This document shows positions 38,603 to 49,741 of a DNA stretch of 64,000 nucleotides, piece after piece. The translations under genes were made by a program, and so were the position numbers. The stretch is taken from assembly GCA_013365325.1 (NCBI GenBank), contig JABVXV010000161.1:1-64000 (forward strand), given 5' to 3'. Under the pieces are notes generated by a model. It saw nothing but the letters and a program-made list of their open reading frames with translations, ran no database searches and was not told the DNA's origin. This DNA is from Dipetalonema caudispina. Lineage: Eukaryota; Nematoda; Chromadorea; Rhabditida; Onchocercidae. Numbering within the stretch: the first letter of the stretch is position 1; each line of letters begins with the position of its first letter.

Positions 38603-40959
38603 TTCATTTGTGATCACTCTTCATGCCTCTTTTTTTGTTACTTTTTTGATCTCTTTCAAACTGATGTTGAATATTTTAAATTTGGTTGCTTTTAACTTCG
38701 ATAGTTTTTACCAGTTCTGTTTTACCCCTACTTCAGCGTCAACTAGTTTAATAGCAATACACAATATACGAAGAGTGTAAAGTCCTTAAGTTAAAATCAT
38801 ATTTAAGCGTTAAGATTGAATATGCTGAATATCATAGTTTGAACGAATCCTACTTTAATCAGATATATCAGCAAAATTATCCCAATAAGTCAAATGGACC
38901 AGATCAAATTCGTCGAAGTAGCCATCTCTATATTTATCTAGAGTTATACCTTTTAATCCGTTTAATTTTCGTCATTTTTGGACATATTTTGGCAAATTAT
39001 TGGTCATTCGTCGAATTTATAGCTGAAAAGCTTGAAAGATGGATGTGGAAAGGTTTGAAAACGGTAAAATAGAAGAATGAATAGATGTAATTTTGTTTGT
39101 TCTTGTAAGTTTATTGTGAACAATATGTTATTTATTGTTGTTATGGAAGTTTTCAAATATTCTTTGAAATAGACATTGTATTTCCATATCTGTTGTTTTC
39201 CGATAAATTTTTCGATCGTATTTATTAAACCGGCATACCATGGTAACGTAATAATTAATGGTTATTAGTAAGATTGGAAAGCATGAAACTAAAATTATAG
39301 CTATTGTCAATGAAATAAAACTTTCTCAGCACAAGCCTAAGCCTGAGCTTTCTCATTGATCATGCTAATCTTTCATTTTTTTCTCCTTCTTAGAAATTAT
39401 CTCTGTCTTTCTACGTATTCATTTAGCTGTGTCGATATAGTAAAAGTAATAATAATTAATAATGAAAATGGAGTACAATAATAAATGGAGAAAGGAAAAG
39501 ATTGCGAAAAGCCCAAAACTTACTATTAATCTTTTTAGTCAACAATTTTTCGGAATTTCCTTTTTTTTTTTCTTTAAAAACAAATTACTGTTGAAAGATT
39601 TCTTTTTTTTTTCTTTTGATTCAGGTAAATTAGAAAAAAAATTCCGAAATGATTTGTAAACTTCATCATTTTTTTTCTTTAAATTTTATGAGAAATAGTG
39701 CGAAAATAGCAAATTAACTTAAATAACAAGTGTTTTTAAATAATCTTGATGATAAGTGAGTGTTAATTCAAGAATTATTTAAATCATCAAACAATCAATA
39801 ATTCGTTCTCATGAGATCTACCAGAATTCTTCATTTTTTTTTTTTTAGTGTAAAAAATTTGATAATATACATGCATTTTACTGCATGTATCATAAAGTAA
39901 ATGCCGAGTGGTTGAGTAATTGATGGATTAGTAGGATCCTTTTATAACTTTTGCTAAATTTACCCTCTAAATTAACTTTCTTTTTTTCTCTCCCTCTCTC
40001 TTTCTCTTCGTATCATTAATTGATTTAAAAATAACTGTACAAAGAAAACAAAACTTTCCAATCTAAAATATACTTTCAGAAATGACTCAATCGTATTGGA
40101 AAAAATACGAATAGAAATAAATTTAATTTTCTTCCTTTTCAAAATTTATTAAGTCTAAAATTTGAAACTTTTATTTCCTATTGTAAATTCTCAAAGATAA
40201 CATAGATGAACCAAGACAAATCCCAATTAAATTACCAATCATCAGATAGATATACAAAACATTAGGAATTCGATGGAATGAGATTTCTAATTTCATAATG
40301 ACCAATTCATTGATATTCTAACTATTATCTGCAATAATCTAATCCAATCCAACAATCTTTCCCGTTTTGTTGTTTTCTCTAACCAAATTTTAATCATTTG
40401 TTCATTGTTTTTCATAATTTTCTCAATTCTTTACACTGTATTACAGTATCAGTTTGACTAACTTCTACATTTTCTTCATCTATCATTCTCTTTTGTCATC
40501 TAACACTATTATAAAGCATATATACTTTACATTATTATCTCATTCTCTGATCACATATTGTCATACATTCCTTCATTTTCTGTCTTATCATTTTCTGATA
40601 TTATGTTCATTTCTCTCATTCTTTCAAATATTAGTTTATTTTTTTTTTCTCTATAGTATAAGAACTTGACTGTATAAAAAAAGCAACTAGTCATTTCAGT
40701 ACATCTGTTCATTTCCATCTACTATGATTTTTGGATTTTACCTTTAAGCAATCTAACTAGCACTGAATCTTATATGCAAATTCGTGTATTTCATACTTGT
40801 AAAGTTAATTTTTAACAATATATCAGAAATATGTAATCAACAATATACTGTGTTTCAAAAATCGTTTTTTCGACGATTAATTTTTTGGTCTTCAAGATTA
40901 CTACTTTGAATTTGCTCTCAAGTATTACTTGTTCAGGTTAATTATTGGATTCCGATGTT
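38603..40959. other. NUP85 to Arp10 intergenic region, with the NUP85 3' UTR
   Basis: AT-rich, with T-runs near 39560 and 39834-39846. An AATAAA near 39313 could end the NUP85 transcript. One open frame at 38821-39072 is listed separately. TTGTTCAG ending at 40936 is a probable trans-splice acceptor for Arp10. Confidence 0.5.
38821..39072 (+). CDS. Uncertain open frame with one hydrophobic segment, possible terminal exon
   Basis: An 84-codon frame stays open from just after a TGA at 38818 to a stop at 39072. It has no ATG before the coding-like part, so it could only be a spliced downstream exon; candidate acceptors are AATCAG and ATATCAG at about 38862-38871. Composition is unlike the surrounding low-complexity DNA: a polar start (NYPNKSNGPDQIRRSSHLY), a membrane-like stretch (LYLLIRLIFVIFGHIL) and an amphipathic basic end (EKLERWMWKGLKTVK). 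I found no upstream partner exon and do not recognise a family. It may be a chance frame in the NUP85 3' UTR or a relic. Confidence 0.25.
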   Translation, partial: YAEYHSLNESYFNQIYQQNYPNKSNGPDQIRRSSHLYIYLELYLLIRLIFVIFGHILANYWSFVEFIAEKLERWMWKGLKTVK

Positions 40960-43900
40960 ATGATGCAACGTGACAGCGTATTGTCTGGTTCATTGCAACA
41001 ACGATCGCTACCTTCGATGACATCAGCAACGATAACCGGAAACGGTCGATTGGATACGTTATCGTTAGGTGTTGTTGGTATGGATAATCGACAAGCTGTT
41101 ATCATTGATGTTGGCGCTGTCCTAACGAAGTTTGTCCTCATTTCATATATTATTTATCGTGAGATCTTTCAGGTTTGTATTGTTTCTTTTGTTTTCTCAT
41201 AAATTTATCTTTCTAATTGTAACAAAAATATTCACACGTAGACGTAATTTATGATAAGTCAATAGATTTATTTCAGGGTGGGTTATGCAGGTGAATTCGT
41301 TCCACGTGCAATAATACGAACAGAATTGTTAGATGATCGTATGGGTGAAACGGTGAAAGTACTGGATGATACAATTAGTGAACAAGAACTTTATTATAGA
41401 TTGGTGAAATTTTTCCGAGAGTTGTTTTTCAGGTAAATCATATTTGCTTTCACGTTAAACATCTACATTCATATGTTTATGGTATGATACATCTCTTGCG
41501 AGATGTAGTACATCATGATTAATTATTAATGTCCTTCCGATATACTTGAAATGTCTAATTATACAAAGTTAGACATTAACGATACTCTTACTCTTTTTGA
41601 AGTGTTTTGATATAATGTCTACAAGTATGATTTACATCTCCAGGAATCCCATGCTCTTAATTTTGGTTCCATCCTCAGTCGTTTGTAATTTTCATTTTGA
41701 AAAAAAAATTTAAGATCATAAATTTTTACACTTTTTAGACACTTGTTAACGGTTGCCAAAGAACGCCGCATTGTTATCGTTGAAAGTATTTTGACACGAA
41801 CATCACATCGAAATGCCATGGCACGGGTACTATTTAATGCTTTCGATGCTCCGTCGGTGCTTTTCGCCCCGTCGCATCTGTTGGCAACGTTTCCATTTGG
41901 TGTCTCGAATGCTCTTGTTATTGATGTGGGATATTCGGAAGCAACCGTCGTTCCGGTAATAGTACGCCAGGATTTCGCTTCGGAAAAAATATAATTTGGA
42001 AAATAACATTCAAAAAAATGCATGACATATGCTTGACTTCTAGTTCTGCAAGTTTATATCATTAGATTTTGAATTAGGAATGAGTTATTTCCAAGAAATA
42101 TTTAGGGCCTTAGTGCTCTTTACTCGTCACTTTCCGGCGTTTTAAATAAATTTCAATCTTTTATTCAATTTTTAGATTTTGGAAGGTGTCACCATGTTGT
42201 ATCAACTGGAGACTTCATGTATTGGTGCGAAATATTTGGAAGAGCGCGTTCGTGAACTGTTGCGAAAGTAAGATTTTATCTTTCTCGATTGTGGGGATGT
42301 TCAATGTTTGACTTAGATCGTTTAATTACAAAGAGAGAAAATATGATATACATTCTAAAACATCGGAAATTTTTCCTCCCAACTAAAATTATAGCGGTAA
42401 ATAAGGTCATTGAGAGCTAAGCCCTACTTCACATTTTAGTGGAGTGCGTTTTACCTCTCTGGACGTATTACAAAGTTATTATTTTTCTTTCTATTCAGAA
42501 CTGAATAAAACACATCAAAAGAACTTGGAGTATTCTGTTTATTAAAATCACGTTTTAATTTCTCATTCCTGCAGTGTAATCTATGGTATCTTTCCAGGTA
42601 CGGCAAATTGTTGACGTTTTCTGGTGCGGAACGGTCACTGACTGATGACGATGATTTGCTATTGAAAAAAGAGCATATTTTGGAAGATATTGTTGTTAGG
42701 TTTTGTTTTGCTACTAAAATGGATCGTGGAAGGATGATACAAGCATCGGGTAAGCTACAACTTGCTTTAAGTTGTTGAAATTAAATAAGCGATTTTTTTT
42801 TGTTATTGACTATTTGTAGACCTTCCAGAAATTGACACTTAAGATTTGAATAAAAAAAGAAAATGAATGAAGCATGAATAAAAGAAATTGTCAATTTAAA
42901 TTACAGAATATAATCCAAAACAGGAAACTCCGAAAGCACCTTGTGATGTCCACCTACCATTCGGTGAAGAAATGCTTATTGTACCAGGTCTTGTAAGGTA
43001 GGTTTCAGAATTCTAGTTCACACTGAAATTTCATGTTTTTAAATGTACCGCTAACCTTATTTGATTGATCCAGGGAATGGACAGCGGAGGCAGTTTTCGA
43101 AGAAAGCGATGATGTTAAATCCTTGCCACAACTAGTACTTGATGCCGTATATCGAGTAAATATTTCGTTTTTAATATTTTGCCATCTAATGTCCGGCATA
43201 TTTGCGTTTTAAAATAAGAGATTTGGCTTATTGGTTAACACGGTTCATCCTTAGCTCTTGTTTATGCGATTAATTATGATGGTAATAAGTATTCTCATGG
43301 GAAAATCTCCTGCGGACACATTGTCAGTGGGAAGATTTGTTAGCCTGATCTTTTAATCCGATATTGTTTGTATTCCGTTTCAAAATGACAACGTGAGAGA
43401 TATACTTTCCAAGACATAAATTAATTCATTTTTGAGTAGGGCAATTCTGCAGACATTTGCTCTTTTTGTTTGCTGAAACCCAAAACTTTGCTGATGATCA
43501 AATGTTTAGTGTCCAATTGATGCGAGAAGGAAGCTGTTGGATAGTATAATATTGGTTGGTGGAACAACACGTATGAAAGGTTTCTCTGCGCGACTCCGAG
43601 ATGAAATTTTGCGCTTGCTGACAACACCGGCCTATGCCAGTAAATTGGGCAATATTAAATCTGTCAAATTTTATCGATTACCTAATACATCAATTGAATT
43701 GTATGCCAGCTGGATTGGAGGTAATTAAGAAAAATTCCTTACACAAATTGATTTGAATCGCAATTTCGAATGTGACGACTTAGTCTGTCACTCATATTTA
43801 TTTTGATTAATGGTCGCAGCATTTCACGAATGCAGGCATGTAATGCAATATTGATAGAACAATTAAAATCATTCCAATAATTCTCGAAGATTCAATTTTT

Positions 43901-44344
43901 TTTTTTTTTATAAATAACAGAATATAGCCATATGTCACGGCATTGAAAATAGTTGATTTAAAAGTGCGTGACATTTTAGAACTTGTTTGAAATATGTACT
44001 AATGTTGATTGCTTTGAATGTGGCAGTTAAATTTGGTGATGCACCTACAAAACATCGGCGTACTATCGGGAATTTAAATATGACAATATATGTTGAACTA
44101 TTAAATATCGTTTTACTGACGAGGTTTTTACCTTCTTGCTTCTGCTATGTGATTTACTGGTAAAAGACTTTGGATTTTTAAATTTCTGTACATCTGATGG
44201 AATTTTACAGGTAGTATGTTTGGAGCTTTAGAAGTGCTGCAATACCATTCTTTGTCACGAGAGGACTGGCAGACACGAGGTAGGGTGCCGGATTGGACGA
44301 GCAATGTTTATGAAATGAATCGGGATCCGACGAGAAATCGTTAA
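40960..44344 (+). CDS. ACTR10: Actin-related protein 10 (Arp10/Arp11), dynactin pointed-end complex
   Basis: Nine exons close in frame: 40960-41129, 41277-41432, 41739-41955, 42176-42267, 42598-42749, 42907-42997, 43074-43155, 43510-43720, 44211-44344 (1305 nt, 434 residues; human ACTR10 is 417). Actin-fold landmarks are visible: a first phosphate loop IDVGAVLTKVGYAGE (about 49-63), FRHLLTVAKERRIVIVES, PSVLFAPSHLLATFPFGVSN, a second phosphate loop VIDVGYSEATVVP (169-181), CPIDARRKLLD, the adenosine motif ILVGGTTRMKGF (334-345) and the family-typical end ASWIGGSMFGALE...GRVPDW. Arp10/Arp11 caps the pointed end of the dynactin Arp1 filament with p62, p25 and p27 and aids cargo attachment. The N-terminus has about 30 more residues than human, Ser/Thr-rich, before the fold. 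The start is the first of two tandem ATGs, 23 nt after a TTGTTCAG acceptor. Confidence 0.94.
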
Positions 44345-47300
44345 ATTTCTACCGTTGATATAACTTTTCATTTCGTTATTTTTAATCCGCAAAACTTAAT
44401 TTTTCCTGCATAATTTTTGTTGAGTTTTTATGAATAACTTACTGAGATTCATTCGCAAATGAACTTCCTAGGAAACTTGAATTCTTTTAGAATTTTTCAA
44501 ATTTTCTATCACTTTGCGAAATTTCTGTGATATGCATTCTTTCTGAGTCTCAGATTTCATTCAAAAACCTTTTTTATTGCAGTCAATAAGTGTATAGTAT
44601 TGCTTTAATGTGTATATGTAAATTACAATTATTTGGTCAATAAATTTCTTTTTTGATGTTTTCATTTATGTATTGTATTGGTTTATCAACCGAACTTCTT
44701 GCCTTCTCCATAATAATTTGGGTAAATGGGAAGATTCGGAGATTTCCTGAGTGTGCTTCATCTTATCAGTTTGGAATGATTGAGAATTTTCTGGAATTCG
44801 TTGTTAGTACGATTCAGGAGTGTATTAATCGTTTAATTCTCTTTTCATTGAACCACGATGTTCAAGTACGTTTTCTAAGGTATGAAGCTCTTCCCCGTTT
44901 TAAATGTAGCCGTGGACGATGCTGCTAAATTTCGATAGTTTTCACCACATTTGTTTGCAGTTCTGCTTTCCTGTTTATTTACCCAACCCATTTTCCCTCT
45001 GTACTTCCCTACTATTCGATGTATTTAGTATCCACTTACCTACTTAGGAAAAAAAAAAGAATATTAACTTCTTCAATATAGGTAAATCTTGGCATAGCAC
45101 AATGGTAAGATCCAATTCTCAGTGATTTTATGAATGATCAGAGATATGTATATAACATATTATGAAAGTATTGCTAGTGTAAGGTATTTTCTACCACTGT
45201 TTTAATACTATTGTTTGTATTACGATAGCAGGAGAATGTAATTGAGAATAAGAGAATATAATGAGAATAGAGAAATTGGAGATTTGAATAGAAAATCGAG
45301 AAAATCTTTTGGGAAGACTGTTTACATTCATTTTTACTTACATAAATCACATTGATTCATTCAATTCGTAATGATTTTGCATGCTCTAATCAATATGTTT
45401 TTCACATTTACTATACAGTGGGTAATTACCGAAGTTCTTCTCATTTCTCTCATAATACATTTTGAGTACACTTTTTCCTGTTTTGTTATTCCGACAAAAT
45501 GAATATTTGTGTCGAATTTTGCTTTTTTTTTTTTCTTTCAATGTTGGTAAAATTAGTGTTCCTCAACAGAATTTCATTAGCCATCGACAAAGTCAAACGT
45601 ATCGGTTTATTTTTGATACTATTATATAAGGAATATTAATGTATTCAATGTTCCGGCAAGTTTTTTTCATGTGTCATTCATTTAATGATTTGACTGGACG
45701 TTTCCATCGAGTAATTTCATTTCTTGCTTTAATTTCAGTATTTAAAATGATTTGTAGGTTGAAAAGAAGAATTCTGTTTGGATTGATTAATACAACTGCG
45801 CAGACTGGGTGACATATCACTACTTTATTGAAGGTAAATTTAAATTTCGGCGTTTTTTTTTTTTATTCCATCATTTTCAGACTTAATAAGTTATTAAGAA
45901 AAGTGTTAGAAAGCTGCTTTTCTGTGTTGTAGAATGAAAAATGAAAGCTGTTGTATTGAAAATTATTTAAGAAATAAAGTTATAGGAAGAATTATATCAG
46001 ATAGTCACATTTTATATGCTATCTTTGTACTTTGGTTGAAACTAAAGGCTTAAACTCGGGCTTACATTACTTTCAACTTTGTTTCAAAGTTTTTTAAAGT
46101 TATCTCTTCCTCTTTCAAAAAATGAGTCATTTCTTTCATCCTCCTCAACTGCTACAGCGTTTTAACAAACATTTTACTTCACCTTATGAAAGCTCGCCCT
46201 GTGTGGTTTTCAAAAAAGAAAGTTCAAGACTTTAGTTTTAAGTTTTGTTTGCTAGAAATATAAAAATTGACGTTAATGGAGAGAGCGAAAAGGAAAACTT
46301 ATTTCAAATGTCACTCATTATTCAAGGAATATATTTGTTAAAGCATGTTATCTTCCATTGAGTCTCATTGTTCAGCCAAACCAAAAACAAATTTAAGCTC
46401 AAGAATCCGAACAAAAATTTAAAGTTTTTTTATAAAAAAAATATTTTTAGCTTTAACGCTCAGATTTTAATTCAGAAACATCAGCAGTGAAGTGCATTAA
46501 TTTGTTATCCCCTCTTGTACTACTTTTTTAATTCAAATTCCTTTTTATTCAAGAAGTAGAATGAAGAGATAAAAGATCTGTTAGGATCTGAATAATGGGA
46601 GCAATCCATCTCAGTTGTTATTACGTAAATCTATTATCTTGTTATGGATATATATGTCATCCATCTAATTTCTAACAGTTGTTCTATCGTTTTCGATTCT
46701 CATCAGCTTGATTTACCCTCCAACTTTAGAATAATATAAATGGTTGATTAAGCGGTACATCATCACGGTAACATAACAGAAATTCATTATTCGTGGAAAT
46801 AAAGTATTTCATTTTTCTCGCGATTTGTTTATAATATCTAATGTCACTGATACACCACTGATCTTTCAATATTTCAAAGCCCCAATCTTTGTTTAAGGTT
46901 GATGATGTGATGATGTATTATTATTCAATCATAGAGAAAAGGGAAAAACGAAAAAATTTCCAAGTTTTTTTTACAATTTTTTTAAACAAACAATAGAGAT
47001 GAATGACACACCAAGAGAGAGACAAAAAAAGTCGAAAAAGGCAAGCACCGTTGTCCATTGTAAATTTTCCAATATTTACAATGACTATATGATTTCAAAT
47101 GCTCATTGCTTGAAATATGAGGTCATGAAGGGTCAGTCACTTTATTTCTTATTCTTTCACCATCTTATTCAATATTATGTTTGATTTGGTCATTTTTCAG
47201 AAAAATGTTTAATGAAATTCAATTAGTTAATGGAGTCTATATAATGTTAACTTTTCTTTGTTTTATTACGCCTTTCATTTTTATCATTGAATTTTTGTCT

Positions 47301-49131
47301 AGAAAAGTGAAATGTATTATTGTACATTCTGGATATCTTTATTATTGATGCGTTGGTATTTTTCTTTTTACATTGCTACAGTTTTTTTTTCATTCATTGT
47401 TATCAAAATTTTACGAAACTGAGATCTTAAACTTTCATATTTCGTCAATCAACATTTTCGGTGAGAGAAGCTAAAATCCGCATACTTGAGAAAATGGCAT
47501 AGGTTGCATGTATTTGAGAATAAGTTTTTTAGGGAATTTAAGAAGTAAAAAATTGTAAGCTAATTCATTTAAAATAAATTTTGATGTGTTAACAATCTAT
47601 AATAAATAGATTAATGCGGACTGGTTTGATAGTTGGCATTAAGGTGATATTCAGGAAATTTCGATTCTATTGTATGCCATATGAATATATCATATAGAGG
47701 TGCTATTGATAAAAAGGATGTTGCACTGATTTCATCTTCTCATACTTTTTCTGATGATAACAATTTACTATCTTATGATTAGACGAAGCATTTCTCAAGA
47801 GTAGTAATCTCGATGATAATAGTAAGATTTGACTAACTATTTGAAATTATGAAGGAAGAGGAAGAGATGCTGAATTAGTTATTGAAATGATCGATGTTCT
47901 GTCTTCCATCTACTTCTTCTTGGCTCTCCTAATTTCATCATATCATTGTAACATTTCTTCGCATAATCTTTTCGAAACCACTCCTTTCAATTTATTCTCT
48001 TTTTTTTTTGCAGAAAGGCAGAATTTCGTTATCTTTGAGAGGTGTTTTGTTTTTTTTGTTTTTTTTTTTTGCAGCTTAGCATCATTAATTTGTGTTATTG
48101 CTTAAATAACGTCATTTTTAAATTCGAAAATAATCTTATTGAGAGTAATTCGTTATTGCTATTGTATGAATGAATGCATTTGCATTAGTCATTTTTGGGG
48201 AAATGTAAAAATTATAATATTGAGAATAGTTGATCATTACATCTTCTAGTATTATTAAAATACATGCTGAGATTTTATTTTATCATTGATATAAATTTCA
48301 TTTTATTATCAGTGATGCACGAACATTGGGTTACGATATGAATCGTACTAAGAGGGGACACATTACATATTGAATAATCGGATAGTATGAATAATTTTAT
48401 ATTCAACAACATTATGTGAATATGAAATTCCGACGTTGAAAATATCGTGCATCATATTTTTCATTCCTTTACGTTATCCTTTGAAAAAAACTTCTTTAAA
48501 TTTTGGGATTGGAAAAAAAAAAACAAATCCCTACTTTATTCAGCTGAATCTGCAGTTTTCCATCTGTGCTGGTAGGGAGTAATTCAAGGAAGTTTTTATT
48601 TTTGTTCCTAAACTAAAATAAACATTACGGTTTTTTTTTTACACTTTGATTTCTCTTAATACAAGAAGTGTTTTCATTGGTGTAATTATCGGAAATACCG
48701 CTGCTTGTCATTACATTATGATAATGATGTTTGCAAAAAATTACTAAAATTTTGATTTCGATCTTTTTTATTTGCTTCCTTTTTTTCGTTCAATTTCCAC
48801 AAAGCGTATTTGACTTATTATTTCACCGCGATGTCATTTCTTACAATACACAATTGTTGAGAATACTTCTTCAACTTGTAAAATTAACATTCAGCTGAGT
48901 AAGGCAGTGAAGAGTTTTTTTGTATGTTTTAACGAATTTAAAAATTATTGTGCCAGAAGCAATGGTTTCTTTTTCCTGTAATAGACTTATGTGGATTAAA
49001 CCAATCATCTTGGCAAGTAAAGTGTAAGTTGGCCAGTAAGTAATTTGAATTAATTCATAACGAAATGATTGATATACTTGTGGCTTCCATTAGGAGAATT
49101 TTTTTTTTTCAGATTCTGGTAGCATCAGAAA
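44345..49131. other. Gene-poor intergenic region with the Arp10 3' end
   Basis: The Arp10 poly(A) signal is at 44639-44644. The remaining 4.5 kb is AT-rich, with T-runs, A-runs and short unsupported frames, and I could build no exon chain in it. A run of T then CAG, ending at 49112, is the probable trans-splice acceptor of the next gene. Confidence 0.55.
44639..44644 (+). terminator. Poly(A) signal of Arp10
   Basis: AATAAA lies 295 nt after the Arp10 stop, in a GT-rich and AT-rich context (TTGGTCAATAAATTTC). Confidence 0.55.
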
Positions 49132-49296
49132 ATGTGGCGTCAGATGGGCATCAATTATGTGCGATACTCGCAAATTGCAGCATCGGCTACGCGGAAATGC
49201 CTGAAGAAAGGATTGAAGAAAGAAGTGGAAAAACCGGTGACAGTAACTGTGAAAATTACCCCGTGGGAAAACGGGAAGCCGGTGAAGAAAGACTAA
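49132..49296 (+). CDS. ATP5F1E: Mitochondrial ATP synthase subunit epsilon
   Basis: A single exon of 55 codons (54 residues). The N-terminus MWRQMGINYVRYSQIAA aligns with animal epsilon subunits, which read WRQAGL(S/N)Y(I/V)RYSQI, and the nematode-type end TPWENGKPVKKD is present. Length fits the family (about 50-57). Epsilon is the smallest subunit of the F1 central stalk, binding gamma and delta in the mitochondrial matrix. It has no cleaved presequence in animals, and none is seen here. A T-run followed by CAG ends at 49112, 19 nt before the ATG, so trans-splicing is likely. The gene lies 445 nt upstream of the SLAIN-like gene on the same strand. A longer frame in another register covers the same DNA but is a shadow. 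Confidence 0.92.
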   Translation: MWRQMGINYVRYSQIAASATRKCLKKGLKKEVEKPVTVTVKITPWENGKPVKKD

Positions 49297-49722
49297 AATA
49301 ATTTCCTGTCAATGCCATCCACTTCATTTTTTTTGTTCCACATTTTTTGTATTTTATTATCTCAGAAGTTGGAGGTTATGCTGTAGTTTTTTGATTGATC
49401 CATTCGACGATATAATTTGCATTCTGCAAATTTCCACTTCACTGTTTTGCTCGTACTAGTTCTTTGTCATGAATGGATGATTCTTTAATGGTTCGATTTA
49501 TTCCTTCCTGCAATTTTTAAGTTCCTAATAAGAATTTCTCCTTTTTGCTAGATTTTTATGGCTTTCAGGTTAAGAAGAGTAGTAGTATAATGTCACTGTA
49601 ATAGGTTCAACATCCGCTGTAGATTCAAACTGTTAAATATCTTAGATATATGCAAATGCAATTATATTATAGTGCAATTCGTGTTACGCCGAATTTTTTG
49701 TTATCGATATGTGAGAGTATAA

Positions 49723-49728
49723 AATAAA
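49723..49728 (+). terminator. Poly(A) signal of the ATP synthase epsilon gene
   Basis: AATAAA, 427 nt after the epsilon stop and only 12 nt before the acceptor AG (49739-49740) of the SLAIN-like gene. Confidence 0.5.
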
Positions 49729-49741
49729 TTAAAATTCCAGG

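Noticed and set aside
41619..42023. 134-codon minus-strand open frame
   Set aside because: It is antisense to Arp10 exon 3 (41739-41955), whose plus-strand product is clearly conserved. The minus frame is a shadow.
44653..44928. 91-codon plus-strand frame after Arp10
   Set aside because: It begins 8 nt after the Arp10 poly(A) signal. Its composition is Phe/Ile-rich with no known motif, and no neighbouring exon could be linked to it.
49485..49505. tRNA-like T-loop sequence (GGTTCGAT)
   Set aside because: No matching acceptor stem, D-arm or anticodon arm could be folded around it by eye. I found no convincing tRNA anywhere in the window, though a covariance-model scan would be more reliable.
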